Of a DNA stretch of 62,818 nt, positions 43,923 to 55,414 are shown piece after piece. Every line of letters begins with the position of its first letter. Position 1 is the stretch's first letter. Source of the stretch: Clostridiales bacterium UBA3678 (lineage in GTDB: Bacteria; Bacillota; Clostridia; TANB77; CAG-508). The notes under the pieces were generated by a model, which ran no database searches, had not been told where the DNA came from, and saw nothing but the letters and a program-made list of their open reading frames with translations. A program made the translations under genes and the position numbers. The DNA lies in assembly GCA_002372935.1 (NCBI GenBank), contig DFJF01000008.1, forward strand, positions 8,195 through 71,012. The letters run 5' to 3'.

Positions 43923-46900
43923 ATGAAAGAAAAAAGAATAATAAATATAAATGGAGCTATTTTAACACAAAAAGAATTAGAACAATATTTAGAAAAGCTT
44001 GGAACAACACATAATATAACTCAAAAATCTAGTAAAGATACTTATCCAATTCCACGATTATTAGAAAATTATTTAGTTATAAAAGAAGTATATGAATTGC
44101 TAAATGAACATGTTAAACTTCGGAATATCAATACATCCAGCAGGAGAATGGTTATTAGATAATTTTTATATAATAGAAGAATCTGTTAAATTAATAAAAA
44201 AGGAAATATCAATAAAAAAATATAAAAATTTTATTGGATTGAAAAATGGACCATTTAGCGGGTTTGCGAGAATATATGAACTTTCTGCAGAAATTGTAAG
44301 CTGTACAGATAATAAGATTAAAACAGAGAATCTTGAAAAATGTTTATCTGCATATCAAACCAATAAAACTTTAAATATGGATGAGATATGGAATATAGGC
44401 ATATTTTTACAAATTGCAATAATTGAAAATATAAGACAAATTTGTGAAATAATTTATATTTCACAAATCGAGAAGTTTAAAGTAGAATCAATAATAGAAA
44501 GATTAGTAAATAAAGATACAAATGGCAAGTTCAGAGGTTTAAAAATAAAAAAGGTAAATATTTCTGCAGAGACAAAATATCCTTTTATAGAATACATGTC
44601 ATATAAATTGAAATTAAATGGGAAAATGACAGAAAAGTATTTAGATATACTAGAAGAACAAGTTGAGAAAACAGGGACAACAATAGAAGAAGTAATCAAA
44701 AAGGAACATTTTGATATTGCATTAAAAAGAGTTTCAATTGGAAATTGTATAAATAGCATAAAAGAAATACAAAGAATAAATTTTTTAGAGATATTTGAAA
44801 AAATAAATTGTGTAGAAGATATTTTAAGACAAGACCCAGCAGGGGTTTATGAAAATATGGATTATAAAACAAAAGATTATTATAGGCAAGAGATAAAAGA
44901 GATTGCAAAAAAATCAAAGATTTCTGAAATATATATTGCAAAACAATTACTAGAGCTTGCAAAGATCAATGATGGATATAAGCAAAAACATATAGGATAT
45001 TATCTATTTGGAAAAAACAAAAATAAATTATATAAAAAAATTGGATTAAAACAAAAATTAATTTTGTCAAATGAGCAAAAAGTAAAATATTATATAAGTA
45101 TAATTTCTATTATTACAATTATTATATCAATGCTATTAGGAACTGGATTATTAAATAAAGTTCCGATTGGAACAATAATATTGATGTTTTTACTGTTATT
45201 AATTCCAATATCAGAAATGATTACTAAAATTGTTCAATATATATTAAGCAAAATCGTAAAACCAAAGCCAATTCCTAAAATGGATTTATATAACGGAATT
45301 CAAAAAGAGGATTCTACAATGGTTGTAATTCCGACAATTATAAAAGATGCTAAAAAAGTAAAAGAATTAATGAAAAAGTTAGAGGTATTTTACCTTGCAA
45401 ATAAAAGTAAAAATATATATTTTTGCTTATTAGGAGATTGCACAGAAAGTAACAAAAGAGTAGAAGAATTTGATAAAGAAATTATAGATGAAGGAATAAG
45501 ACAAACAGACAGGCTAAATGAAAAATATAAAGAAGAAATTGAAAAAGATGGTTTTCCAATTTTCAATTTCTTATATAGAAGAAGAAGATGGAATGATAAA
45601 CAAAGTTCATATTTAGGTTGGGAAAGAAAAAGAGGGGCTTTAACTGAATTTGTAAAATTGTTATTAGGGAAAATGAACGAAGAAGAATTTAAACAGGCAT
45701 ATTTCGGGGGGACAATTGTAAACAGCTCTTTTCTAAACTTGACTGCCCCCAAAAAGATCTGTTCTAATCTAATCACTTTAGATAGTGATACAGATTTAAC
45801 TTTAAACTCAGCTTTTGAATTAGTTGGTACTATGGCTCATATTTTAAATAAGCCAGAAATAAAAAATGGGAAAGTTATAGATGGATATGGATTGATACAA
45901 CCAAGAGTTGGAGTAAATATAGATGTTAGTTATAAAAATATGTTTACAAAAATTTTTGCTGGAAGTGGAGGAATAGATTCTTACACAAATGCTATATCTG
46001 ACACATATCAAGATAATTTTGGTGAAGGTATTTTTACAGGCAAAGGAATTTTTGATTTAGAAACTTACTTAAAAGTTTTAGATGGTGATATCCCAGAAAA
46101 TACTGTGTTAAGCCATGATTTGCTAGAAGGATGTTATTTAAGATGTGGACTTGCTTCAGACATTATGGTAATGGATGGATATCCAGGCAAATATGCTAGT
46201 TTTATGGCAAGACTTTCAAGATGGATAAGGGGAGATTGGCAAATTATAGGCTGGCTAAAAAATAAAAAATTAAATTTATTATCTAAATATAAAATATTTG
46301 ATAATTTAAGAAGAAGTTTGTTTGAAATTTCATCTATTGTAGCTGGAATTTATTTTTTAATTATTAGCAAAATATATAATACAAATGTTAGTAAATATAT
46401 TACATTATTAGGTTTGATAATTATTTTACCATTTTTGCTTGAAATGCTAGATGTTATAATTTCAAAAAAACAAGGTGAGCATAAACAGGAAAGCTTTACG
46501 CCAAAGGTAAGTGGAATAATTGGAGCTATTTATAGGGCTATTTTAACATTTGGCTGTCTGCCATATAAAGCATATATTTCTACAAAAAGTATTTGTACAA
46601 GTTTGTTTAGAATGATGTATTCTAAAAGAAAATTATTAGAATGGATGACATCTGAAGAAGCTGAAAAAGTTACAAAAAATGATTATTTTTCATATTATAA
46701 AAATATGTGGATTAATGTAGTTTTTGGAATTATAGTTTTGTTAATTTCAATTGCAAATATAAATTTCAATATTTATGGAATTATAATAGGACTATTATGG
46801 ATAATAATACCATTTGTAATGTGTGATATAAGTCAAGACAAAACAAATCAAGAAAATGTGAATTTGACGAGAAAGCAACATGATTATGCTATTGATGTAG

Positions 46901-49900
46901 CAAAAAGAACATTTAAATTTTTTAAGGATAATTTAACTGAACAAAATAATTATTTAATACCAGATAATTATCAAGAAGATAGGAAACAGAAATATGTTGA
47001 TAGAACATCATCTACAAATATCGGATTATCTTTATTATCAGTTATTTCTGGAATAGATTTAGATTTTATTAAAATAGAAGATGGAATAAATCTTTTACAA
47101 AAGATGATAAAAACTGTAGACAGTTTGGAAAAATGGAATGGACATTTATATAATTGGTATAATATAAAAACAAAGGAGCCATTAATGCCAAGATATGTTT
47201 CTACAGTTGACAGTGGAAATTTTGTAGGATATTTATTTGTAACAAAAGCTTTTTTGCAGGAGCAATTACAATCACAAAAATCTAACTTAGATGATAAAAC
47301 TCAGACAAATAGTGCGAATTTTGATGATAAATCTAAGAGTTTTCAAAAACAAATATATGAGTTAATTAAAACTATAAATAGAATTATTAAAAATACAGAT
47401 TTTTCAAAATTATATAGTAAGTCAAATAGGCTATTTTCTATAGGTTTTAATATAGAAGAAAATAAATTGACAGATTCATATTATGATTTATTAGCATCTG
47501 AAGCAAGGCAAGCAAGTCTTGTAGCTATAGCAAAAAAGGATGTTCCAAGCAAACATTGGAATAGTTTAAGCAGGACATTAACAACTTTAAAAAATAAAAA
47601 AGGTCTAATATCATGGTCTGGAACGGCTTTTGAATATTTAATGCCAAATATAAATATTCCAAGATATAAAGGATCAATTTTAGATGAATCTTGCAAATTT
47701 GCAATTATGAGTCAAATAGAATATGCAAAAAAGCTAAATGTCCCATGGGGAATAACAGAAGCTGCATTTAATGTAAAGGATTTGCATTCAAATTATCAAT
47801 ATAAAGCTTTTGGAATTCCATGGCTTGGGTTAAAGAGAGGTTTAGCAGATGAAATTGTAATTTCAGCTTATGGAAGTATTTTAGCAATTACAGATAAAAC
47901 AGAAGATGTAATAAAAAATATGAAAATTTTAGAACAATATGGTATGTATAATAAATATGGATTTTATGAAAGTTTAGATTTTACACCATCAAGGCTAAGA
48001 AGAGGGGAAGATTCAGCGATTGTAAAAACATATATGGCACATCATCAAGCTTTAATTTTGCTTTCAATAAATAATTTATTAAATAAAAATATTTTTCAAA
48101 GAAGATTTATGGATAATCCTGAAATAGAAGCGGTTTCAATTTTACTACAAGAAAGAATGCCAGAAACATTTATTATAACAAAAGAAGATAAAGAAGTGCC
48201 ACAAAGGTTGAAATATCTGGATTATGAGAATTATGCAGAAGTATCATATAATAAAATAAATAAAAATCTAATAAGAGCGAATGTGATTTCTAATGAAAAT
48301 TATACAATAGCTATTAATCAGAAAGGACAAGGAGTAAGTAAATACAAAGATATATTAGTAAATAGGTTCAAGAAAACAGATGATTATAATCAAGGAATTT
48401 TTTTCTATATAAAAAATATAAAAACCAAAAAGATATGGTCATTTGGAGAAAAAGGAACAACTGTTACATTTACACCTGATCAAAATAAATTTGAAAGAAT
48501 TGATGAAAATATTAAGACAGTAATGAGAATTACAATAGATAGTGAAGAACCTGTGGAAATTAGAAGGGTAGATATTGAAAATATAGGAGAAAATGAGGAA
48601 ACATTAGAGATAACTAGTTTTATCGAACCTATATTATCAAGAAAAGAACAAGATTATGCTCATCCTGCTTTTAATAATTTATTTTTAAAATATGAATTTA
48701 ATGATACAGAAAAGACATTAGAGATAAGCAGGAAAAATCGTGATAAAAATGAGAAAAAAATATATATGATATTGAAGTTTTCCACAGATTGTGAAACTAT
48801 TGTGGATAATGAGTTTGAAATATTTAAAGAAAGATTAGATGAAAGAGGAAATTTTGATATACCAATTGCTATAAAAAATTCTACACCTTTTTCAAATACT
48901 ATAGGACTAACTACAGAGCCGATTGCTGCAATGAAGAAAACTATTAAAATTTATCCAAAAGGAAAGATTTCAGTTGATTATGTAATTTCTGTAAATGAAG
49001 AAAAAGACGTGGCTTATACAAATATAAGAAAATATAATAATTCTGAAACAGTAAAAAGGGCATTTGAAATTTCTAAAGCAAAAATTGATGCAGAAAATAG
49101 ATATTTAGGAATAAAAGGAAAAGATATAATTTTATATCAAAAGATTTTATCATATATAATATTTGATAATCCTATTAAATCTAAACAATTGGAAAATTTA
49201 GCAATAAAAAGCTATAAGCAAGAAGAATTATGGAAATATGGCATTTCAGGTGATTTACCAATTGTATTAGTAAAAATTAAGGATATAAATGATATGTATA
49301 TGGTAAAAAGTATATTAAAAATGTATGAATATTTTAGAACAAAAAATATCAAAGTTGATATTGTATTTTTAAATGAAGAAAATTATAGTTATGAAAATTA
49401 TAATTATAGAGAGATAGAAGCTAGGATTTCAGATTGTCATTTAGAGTATATGAAAAATATAAGAGGTGGAATATTTTTACTTTCAAAAGATGAGATGGCA
49501 AATGATGATATAAATTTGTTGAATTTTATTTCTTGTATAATAATAGATGCACACAAAGGTGATTTAGAGCATGTTATTAATGATATGGAAGAAGACTATA
49601 TAAATTCTATACAAAAAATAGAAGATATACAACATGATATGAATTTAAATGCATCGGATTTAGGTGAGAATCTTGATATTTTAAAAAATAAAGAAAACTT
49701 AAAGTATTATAACGAGTATGGTGCATTTTCACCAGATGGAAAGGAATATTTGATTTCTATAAATAAAGAAAAGAAATTGCCAATTGTGTGGAGCCACATT
49801 CTTGCAAATGAGAATTTTGGAACAATTGTAACAGAGAATATGGGAGGATATACTTGGTATAAAAATAGTAGATTAAATAGAATTACAAGTTGGCATAATA

Positions 49901-52116
49901 GAGCATTCCAGGATATTCCATCAGAAGTAATTTATATGCAAGATATAGAGAGTGGAAAGGCTTGGTCATTGGGTGCTGGACCAATGCCAGACAGTAATAA
50001 TTATAATATTATATATGGTTTTGGGTATGCAAAATATATTCATCAAAGCTATGATATTCTTCAAGAATTAGAAATGTTTGTACCAAATGAAGATAAAGTT
50101 AAGATTGGGATTTTAAAATTAAATAATAAGTCTTTGACAAAAAAGAAATTAAGAATAATATATTATTTAAAACCAGTTTTAGGAGAAGATGAGATAAAAA
50201 CAAATGAATGCATAAATTTGAAATTTGATAAAAATTCGAATTTAATAGAGGCTGAAAATTTATATACTACTGATTTTTCTAATTTTGTTTTTGTATCTAG
50301 TAGTGAAAAAATAAAAAGTTATACAGGAGATAAAAAATTCTTTTTAGGTGAAGGGGGACTTACTAATCCAGATGGATTGAAGAAATATAGATTAAATAAT
50401 GAAAATTCTTTAGGAAAAACAAATTGTTTAGCAATTGAGATAGAAATTTCTTTAGATAGTTTATCTGAAAAAGAAATTGTATTAATGCTTGGAGCAGATG
50501 ATAATAATATTGATTTAAAAAATATGGCATATAAATATAGCAAAATATCGACATGCAAGCAAGAGTTAGAAAATGCTAAAAGAAAATGGAAAGAACTATT
50601 AGAAAAAATACAAGCATATACTCCATTAGAGTCTTTAAATATAATGATAAATGGATGGAGCATGTATCAAACTATGTCAAGTAGATTGCTTGCTAGAAGC
50701 GGATTTTACCAATCTGGAGGAGCTTTCGGATTTAGAGATCAATTGCAAGATAGTTTGAGCTTAAAATATATATCTCCTAATATTTTAAAGAAACAAATTT
50801 TGAAAAATAGTATGCATCAATTTATAGAAGGTGATGTTGAACATTGGTTTCATGAAGAGACAGGCAGAGGAATAAGGACAAGATTTTCAGATGATTTATT
50901 ATGGCTACCTTTTGCTGTAGAACAATATATAGAAACAACTGGAGATGTTGCAATTTTGCAAATTCAAACTCCATATCTATATGGGCCAAAATTAGAAGAA
51001 GGTGAAGACGAAAGATATGATTTATATAAATCATCAGATATTGAGGGGACAATATATGAACACTGCACAAGAGCAATAGATAAAGCGACAAATTTAGGGG
51101 AACATGGAATTCCTAAGATAGGAAGTGGAGACTGGAATGACGGATTCAACTTAGTTGGAAATAAAGGAAGAGGAGAAAGTATTTGGCTTGGATTTTTCCT
51201 ATATATTATTTTACAAAAATTTATACCAATCTGTAAAATTCAAAAAGACTTTGAAAGAGCTAAGTATTGTGATGAATTATCTGAGATGCTCAAAAAGAAT
51301 TTGAATAAATTTGGTTGGGATGGAAGATGGTTTAGAAGAGCATATACGGATGATCGACAGGTCTTGGGAAGTATCGAGAATGAAGAGTGTAGAATAGATA
51401 GTATTGCACAAAGTTGGTCAGTTATTTCAGGAGCAGGTGATAATGATAAAAAGTTTATTTCAATGGAAAGCTTAGAAAATCATCTTGTTGATAAGGAAAA
51501 TGGAATCATTAAATTGCTAGATCCTCCTTTTGAAAATGGATCTTTAAATCCAGGGTATATTAAGTCATATTTGCCAGGTGTAAGAGAAAATGGAGGACAA
51601 TACACACATGCTGCAGTTTGGGCAATTATTGCAAATGCAATGCTTGGATTTGGAGATAAATCTACAGAGCTATATAGAATGATAAACCCAATAGAACATT
51701 CAAGAACAAGAGAGGCTGCTAATAAATATAAAGTTGAACCTTATGTTATCCCTGCAGATATATATGGTGCATCTAATTTAGCAGGTCGTGGAGGTTGGAC
51801 GTGGTATACAGGTTCAAGTAGTTGGTTCTATATGGCTGGAATTGAATATATCTTAGGAATAAAGATTATAGATAATGTAATGTATTTTAACCCATGCATT
51901 CCAAAAGAATGGAAAAATGTTGAGATAAAATATAAATTCAAAAAGAGTATATATAATATAATAATTAAAAATTCCAAAGAAAAAAACACAGGGGTTTCAA
52001 AGATTTTTATAGACAATGTAGAATTAAAGGATGATTTGAAAATAAGAGAGAATTTTAAAAATGGTATTAGACTTGATGGAAGCGGAAAAGTTTTTAATGT
52101 AAAAGTTGAAATGTAA
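43923..52116 (+). CDS. Cyclic beta-1,2-glucan synthase, read through a CGGA +1 shift
   Basis: 2,730 residues if the shift is used. N-terminal regulatory region (to about 400) containing HPAGEWLLDNFYIIEE, two membrane helices, a GT84 glucosyltransferase domain (VVIPTI, CLLGDCTES, TLDSDTDL, LSRWIRGDWQIIGW) between helices, and C-terminal GH94 phosphorylase modules (GAFGFRDQLQDS, SGDWNDGFN with the catalytic Asp, AAVWAIIANAMLGFG). NdvB-like proteins make periplasmic or secreted cyclic glucans; in Clostridia they are uncommon. The frame breaks only at 44121 (CTT-CGG-AAT); skipping C restores the conserved VKxGIxIHPAGEW. Confidence 0.92.
44121..44124 (+). other. Proposed quadruplet CGGA decoded as Gly (glucan synthase)
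   Basis: Context CTT-CGGA-ATA at codon 67. The zero-frame stop follows 12 codons later, while the +1 frame is open for 2,663 codons. The restored Gly is the family residue before IxIHPAGEW. Confidence 0.75.
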
Positions 52117-52118
52117 GA

Positions 52119-52147
52119 AAAAAGAAGATAAAACTATCTTCTTTTTT
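52119..52147. terminator. Bidirectional terminator, glucan synthase / tRNA-Gly
   Basis: AGAAGATA / TATCTTCT stem with A and T runs on both sides; serves the synthase on plus and the tRNA on minus. Confidence 0.85.
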
Positions 52148-52154
52148 CAGATTT

Positions 52155-52228
52155 TGGAGCGGGTACTGGGAATCGAACCCAGGCTAAAAGGTCGGAAGCA
52201 TTTCATTCTACCACTAAATTATACCCGC
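52155..52228 (-). tRNA. Unusual tRNA-Gly: UCC with G37, possible UCCG quadruplet anticodon
   Basis: 74 bases with CCA encoded. Acceptor GCGGGTA / TACCCGC with U73, D-arm ATTT...GAAT, T-arm CTGGG-TTCGATT-CCCAG. The anticodon region is AAATG-CTTCCGA-CCTTT. As a seven-base loop it has anticodon UCC, G at 37 (normal tRNA-Gly has A) and a U-C mismatch at 30-40. Shifting the 3' strand by one gives an eight-base loop CU-UCCG-AC, a U-U mismatch instead, and a four-base anticodon UCCG complementary to CGGA. Glycine identity elements (G1-C72, C2-G71, U73, C35, C36) are intact. Good promoter at 52254-52282. Confidence 0.92.
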
Positions 52229-52253
52229 ATATCAAAATGCGCTTATCAATATT

Positions 52254-52282
52254 ATTATAAGGCAAAAATAAAAAAAATTCAA
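52254..52282 (-). promoter_or_regulatory. tRNA-Gly promoter
   Basis: On the minus strand TTGAAT (52282-52277), 17-bp spacer, TATAAT (52259-52254), start about 19 bases before the tRNA. Shows the unusual tRNA is likely expressed on its own. Confidence 0.7.
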
Positions 52283-52380
52283 TAAAATTTATAAAATTCA
52301 TTGTAATTTTAGCTAAAATATTATATTATAATATACGATTGGGGTAAATATGCTTATTAAAAATAAAAAGGTCTGTCCCG

Positions 52381-52444
52381 CTTTCAAAAAGGGACGGTTC
52401 TCTTTCGAAAAAGAACCGTCCCCTTTTGAAAGAGAACCGTCCCC
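52381..52444 (+). repeat. REP-like hairpin repeat, copy 2
   Basis: Palindrome CTTTCAAAAAGGGACGGTTC ... facing ...GAACCGTCCCCTTTTGAAAG (52381-52431), then the extra half-unit AGAACCGTCCCC and the tail AAATGAAAGGA. Same structure and orientation as copy 1 at 9614, and again the tail is the SD of the next gene. Confidence 0.85.
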
Positions 52445-52462
52445 AAATGAAAGGAAAAAAAT

Positions 52463-53200
52463 ATGTTTGATGATCAAGTCGAAGGCAGAAATGCAGTTTT
52501 AGAGCTATTGGAAAGCGGAAAGAATATAAATAAGATTTATGTTACAAAAGGAGAAAAACACGGATCGATTCTTAAAATTATTGCAATGGCAAAAGAGAGC
52601 AAAGTTATCGTTGTAGAAAAAGATAAGAAACAAATGAGTCAAATGGCACAAACAGAAAATTATCAAGGTGTGATAGCTATTGTACCGCCATTTGAATATT
52701 GTGATATTGAAGATATATTGGATTATGCTAAAACTAAAAATGAACCACCATTTATTTTAATATTAGATGGAATAGAAGATACTCATAATTTAGGAGCAAT
52801 AATAAGAACTGCAGAAACTGCAGGAGTCCATGGAATTATTATTCCAAAAAGGAGAGCTGCATCTGTAAATAGTACAGTTAGTAAAATATCATGTGGTGCT
52901 GTAGAATATATGAAAATTGCTAGAGTTAATAATATTACAGATAGCATAAATACTCTTAAGAAAAATGGAGTATGGGTTTGTGGAACTTCAATTTCTGCAG
53001 ATAAATATTATTTTAACCAAGATTTAACAGGACCTATTGCCATAGTCATTGGAAATGAGGGAAAAGGGATGAGCAATTTAGTAGAAAAAAATTGTGATTT
53101 TTTAGTTAAAATTCCAATGATGGGAAAAATAGAATCTTTAAATGCTTCTGTATCTACAGGAATAATTCTATATGAAGTATTAAAGCAAAGAAATTTATAA
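52463..53200 (+). CDS. rlmB: 23S rRNA 2'-O-methyltransferase RlmB (TrmH family)
   Basis: SPOUT methyltransferase, 245 residues. N-terminal substrate-binding domain (EGRNAVLELLESG, YQGVIAIVPP) and C-terminal knot domain with LDGIEDTHNLGAIIRTAETAG (motif 1, split by a few bases of variation), IVIGNEGKGMS (motif 2) and IPMMGKIESLNASVSTGI (motif 3). RlmB methylates G2251 of 23S rRNA; YacO/TrmH relatives look the same, so the exact site is inferred. Its SD is donated by the REP tail. Confidence 0.9.
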   Translation: MFDDQVEGRNAVLELLESGKNINKIYVTKGEKHGSILKIIAMAKESKVIVVEKDKKQMSQMAQTENYQGVIAIVPPFEYCDIEDILDYAKTKNEPPFILILDGIEDTHNLGAIIRTAETAGVHGIIIPKRRAASVNSTVSKISCGAVEYMKIARVNNITDSINTLKKNGVWVCGTSISADKYYFNQDLTGPIAIVIGNEGKGMSNLVEKNCDFLVKIPMMGKIESLNASVSTGIILYEVLKQRNL

Positions 53201-53232
53201 ATACATTATACGAGAAAGGAGAAAAATATATT

Positions 53233-54858
53233 ATGAATAATAAATTAATTATAAAAATAGTTATTGCAGCTTTGATTATTATAGTAATAGGACTAATTGC
53301 TTGTATTGTATTATATATAAATACAGATTTATTAAAGCCTAATAGTAAATTATTTCAAAAATACATAGAACAAAGTGGAGAACAAATAAACAATATTTTA
53401 GACTTTTCTACAGAAAAAGAATATATTAGTGTTCTTAAAGAAAATAAATATACAGATAATACACAGGTAGTGTTAAAATATACAAATAATCAAAATAAGG
53501 AAGAAATTTTTAATATAAATTCTACGGGAAGTACAGATTCTGAAAATAAAAACTCTTATAGGACAATAAATGTAAAATATGGCAATTCTACAGATGTAAT
53601 TAATTTAGAATTTTTACAAGAAAATGAGATGTATGGAATATTATTTTCAGATTTAGTTCAACAATTTGTAAATATAGATACATCAGATGCTGATGATCTT
53701 TTAAATAACTTAGATTTGGATTTAGATAAGTATAAAAAATATGACTATAGAAATGAATTTGATATAATCTCTAATAAAAAAGAAGATATAGAAGACATAT
53801 TTACTAAATATATAAAAAATATTGATAAAGAGCAATATTCAGCACAGAGTGAAAAGATGATTACATTAAGTAATGGTAAGAGCATTACAACTCAAAGTTA
53901 TACATTAACTTTAAATAGTTCTCAGTCAAAAAAATTAGCTACACAAATTTTTGAAAAGTTAAATTATTCAGATTTAATAGATAAAATGACCACGGAAAAT
54001 GGAGAATTCCCTGAATTAACAATAGTAGAATATGTTTTAGAAGGCAATACATATAGAGTAACATTAGAACTTGGGAACTATACTATAAAGATAGATCTAA
54101 TGGAAAACACATTAAACTTTGAGTATAATAAAGTAGAAGATGATGAAAACAAAACATATACTTATAATTTTGAAAAATTAGAAAACAAAATGATATTGAA
54201 ATATACAGATTATAAAGAAAATAGTATTGACTTAAGTGTTTCAATAAATAAAAACGATAATAATTATAATGGAGAATTTGATTTTAGTATAAATACACAA
54301 AATATAAAAGGTGTAACAGTGGATGTTTTACAAAATCTTCAAGTAGCTGACACAGTAGAAATCGCTAAAAATTTTGCTAGTCAGAAAGTAGTCTTACTAA
54401 ATAACTTGAACACAGAAACATTAGATTCTGCTTTATATGATTTATTAAAGAAAATTGATAATAAAATTTTAAATGTTCAGCAGAATAAAAGTTCAGAATT
54501 ATTAAATCTATTTTTGGAAAAAACTGACACTTTAGAGAGTAAATATCAGGGCTTAAAACAGAAAGAGATTAAAGACTTTAATAATAAGTTTTTAACATAT
54601 CAAGGAAACAATGTTGATAAAAGTATTATGTACAATTTAATTGATTTAGCAGGAAAAAATATGCAAAGTTATCAGTTAAATGGTAAAAATAAAATTACAA
54701 TATATATAGAAGAAAAAAAAGACAATACTAGTATGATAAAAGAAATAAAAGAAAATATAGAAGAAATGGAATATGATAATTATAGCGTAAGTTTTGAATA
54801 TGATTCAAAGGGGAAAATAAATAGAATAATAATAGAAAATTATGATGATGAAACATAA
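53233..54858 (+). CDS. Membrane-anchored extracellular protein of unknown function
   Basis: 541 residues: a membrane helix at about 5-28 and then a long charged, Asn/Lys-rich exported region of alternating strands and helices (for example LKYTNNQNKEEIFNINST, TLELGNYTIKIDLMENTLNF). No catalytic motif or repeat. It resembles large DUF-type surface proteins of Clostridia that lie near division or envelope genes; none recognised. SD AAAGGAG. Confidence 0.6.
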   Translation: MNNKLIIKIVIAALIIIVIGLIACIVLYINTDLLKPNSKLFQKYIEQSGEQINNILDFSTEKEYISVLKENKYTDNTQVVLKYTNNQNKEEIFNINSTGSTDSENKNSYRTINVKYGNSTDVINLEFLQENEMYGILFSDLVQQFVNIDTSDADDLLNNLDLDLDKYKKYDYRNEFDIISNKKEDIEDIFTKYIKNIDKEQYSAQSEKMITLSNGKSITTQSYTLTLNSSQSKKLATQIFEKLNYSDLIDKMTTENGEFPELTIVEYVLEGNTYRVTLELGNYTIKIDLMENTLNFEYNKVEDDENKTYTYNFEKLENKMILKYTDYKENSIDLSVSINKNDNNYNGEFDFSINTQNIKGVTVDVLQNLQVADTVEIAKNFASQKVVLLNNLNTETLDSALYDLLKKIDNKILNVQQNKSSELLNLFLEKTDTLESKYQGLKQKEIKDFNNKFLTYQGNNVDKSIMYNLIDLAGKNMQSYQLNGKNKITIYIEEKKDNTSMIKEIKENIEEMEYDNYSVSFEYDSKGKINRIIIENYDDET

Positions 54859-54929
54859 TAATATCAATGACTTACGATTAATAGTATTATAAAAATTTAT
54901 TTATTAAAAAGAAAGGGTTGAAATTTAAA

Positions 54930-55391
54930 ATGGAAAAAGTTAGAGGGTTTGAAATTGCGAAAGGTTTTGAAGATAGAAATATTAATTTACCAGTAAGAAA
55001 GACAAAATGTTCAGCAGCATATGATATTGAGGCTGCTGAAGATACAATAGTTCCCAGTTTTAAAAAAGGAATGAAAGCTACATTGGTAAGTACAGGGTTA
55101 AAAGCATACATGCAAGAAGATGAAGTTTTATATTTATTTGCGAAAAGTTCAGGATTTGGAAAAAAGGGAATAATGCTTTCGAATGCAGTAGGAGTTATAG
55201 ATGGAGATTATTATGGAAATGAAGATAACGATGGGCATATTATGTTTTCAATAATAAATTTAAAAGATGAAGATCTACATATAAAAAAAGGAGATGCAAT
55301 TGGACAAGCAATGTTTACTAAATATTTAAAAGCAGATGATGACAATGCAACAGAAATAAGGAAAGGTGGATTTGGCTCAACAAGTAAATAA
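54930..55391 (+). CDS. dut: dUTPase-family protein
   Basis: Trimeric dUTP pyrophosphatase fold: motif 1 near SAAYDIEAAED, motif 2 AKSSGFGKKGI, motif 3 NAVGVIDGDYYGNEDNDGHI and the C-terminal GGFGSTSK (motif 5). About 153 residues. It hydrolyses dUTP to dUMP. The motif 3 loop is longer than usual. ATG 54930 is chosen; TTG 54918 lies too close to the SD GAAAGGG. Confidence 0.87.
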   Translation: MEKVRGFEIAKGFEDRNINLPVRKTKCSAAYDIEAAEDTIVPSFKKGMKATLVSTGLKAYMQEDEVLYLFAKSSGFGKKGIMLSNAVGVIDGDYYGNEDNDGHIMFSIINLKDEDLHIKKGDAIGQAMFTKYLKADDDNATEIRKGGFGSTSK

Positions 55392-55414
55392 AACATTGTG
55401 GAAAGGAATATATT

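Noticed and set aside
45390..45776. Minus-strand open frame, 128 residues
   Set aside because: Opposite the GT84 domain; no SD or recognisable domain.
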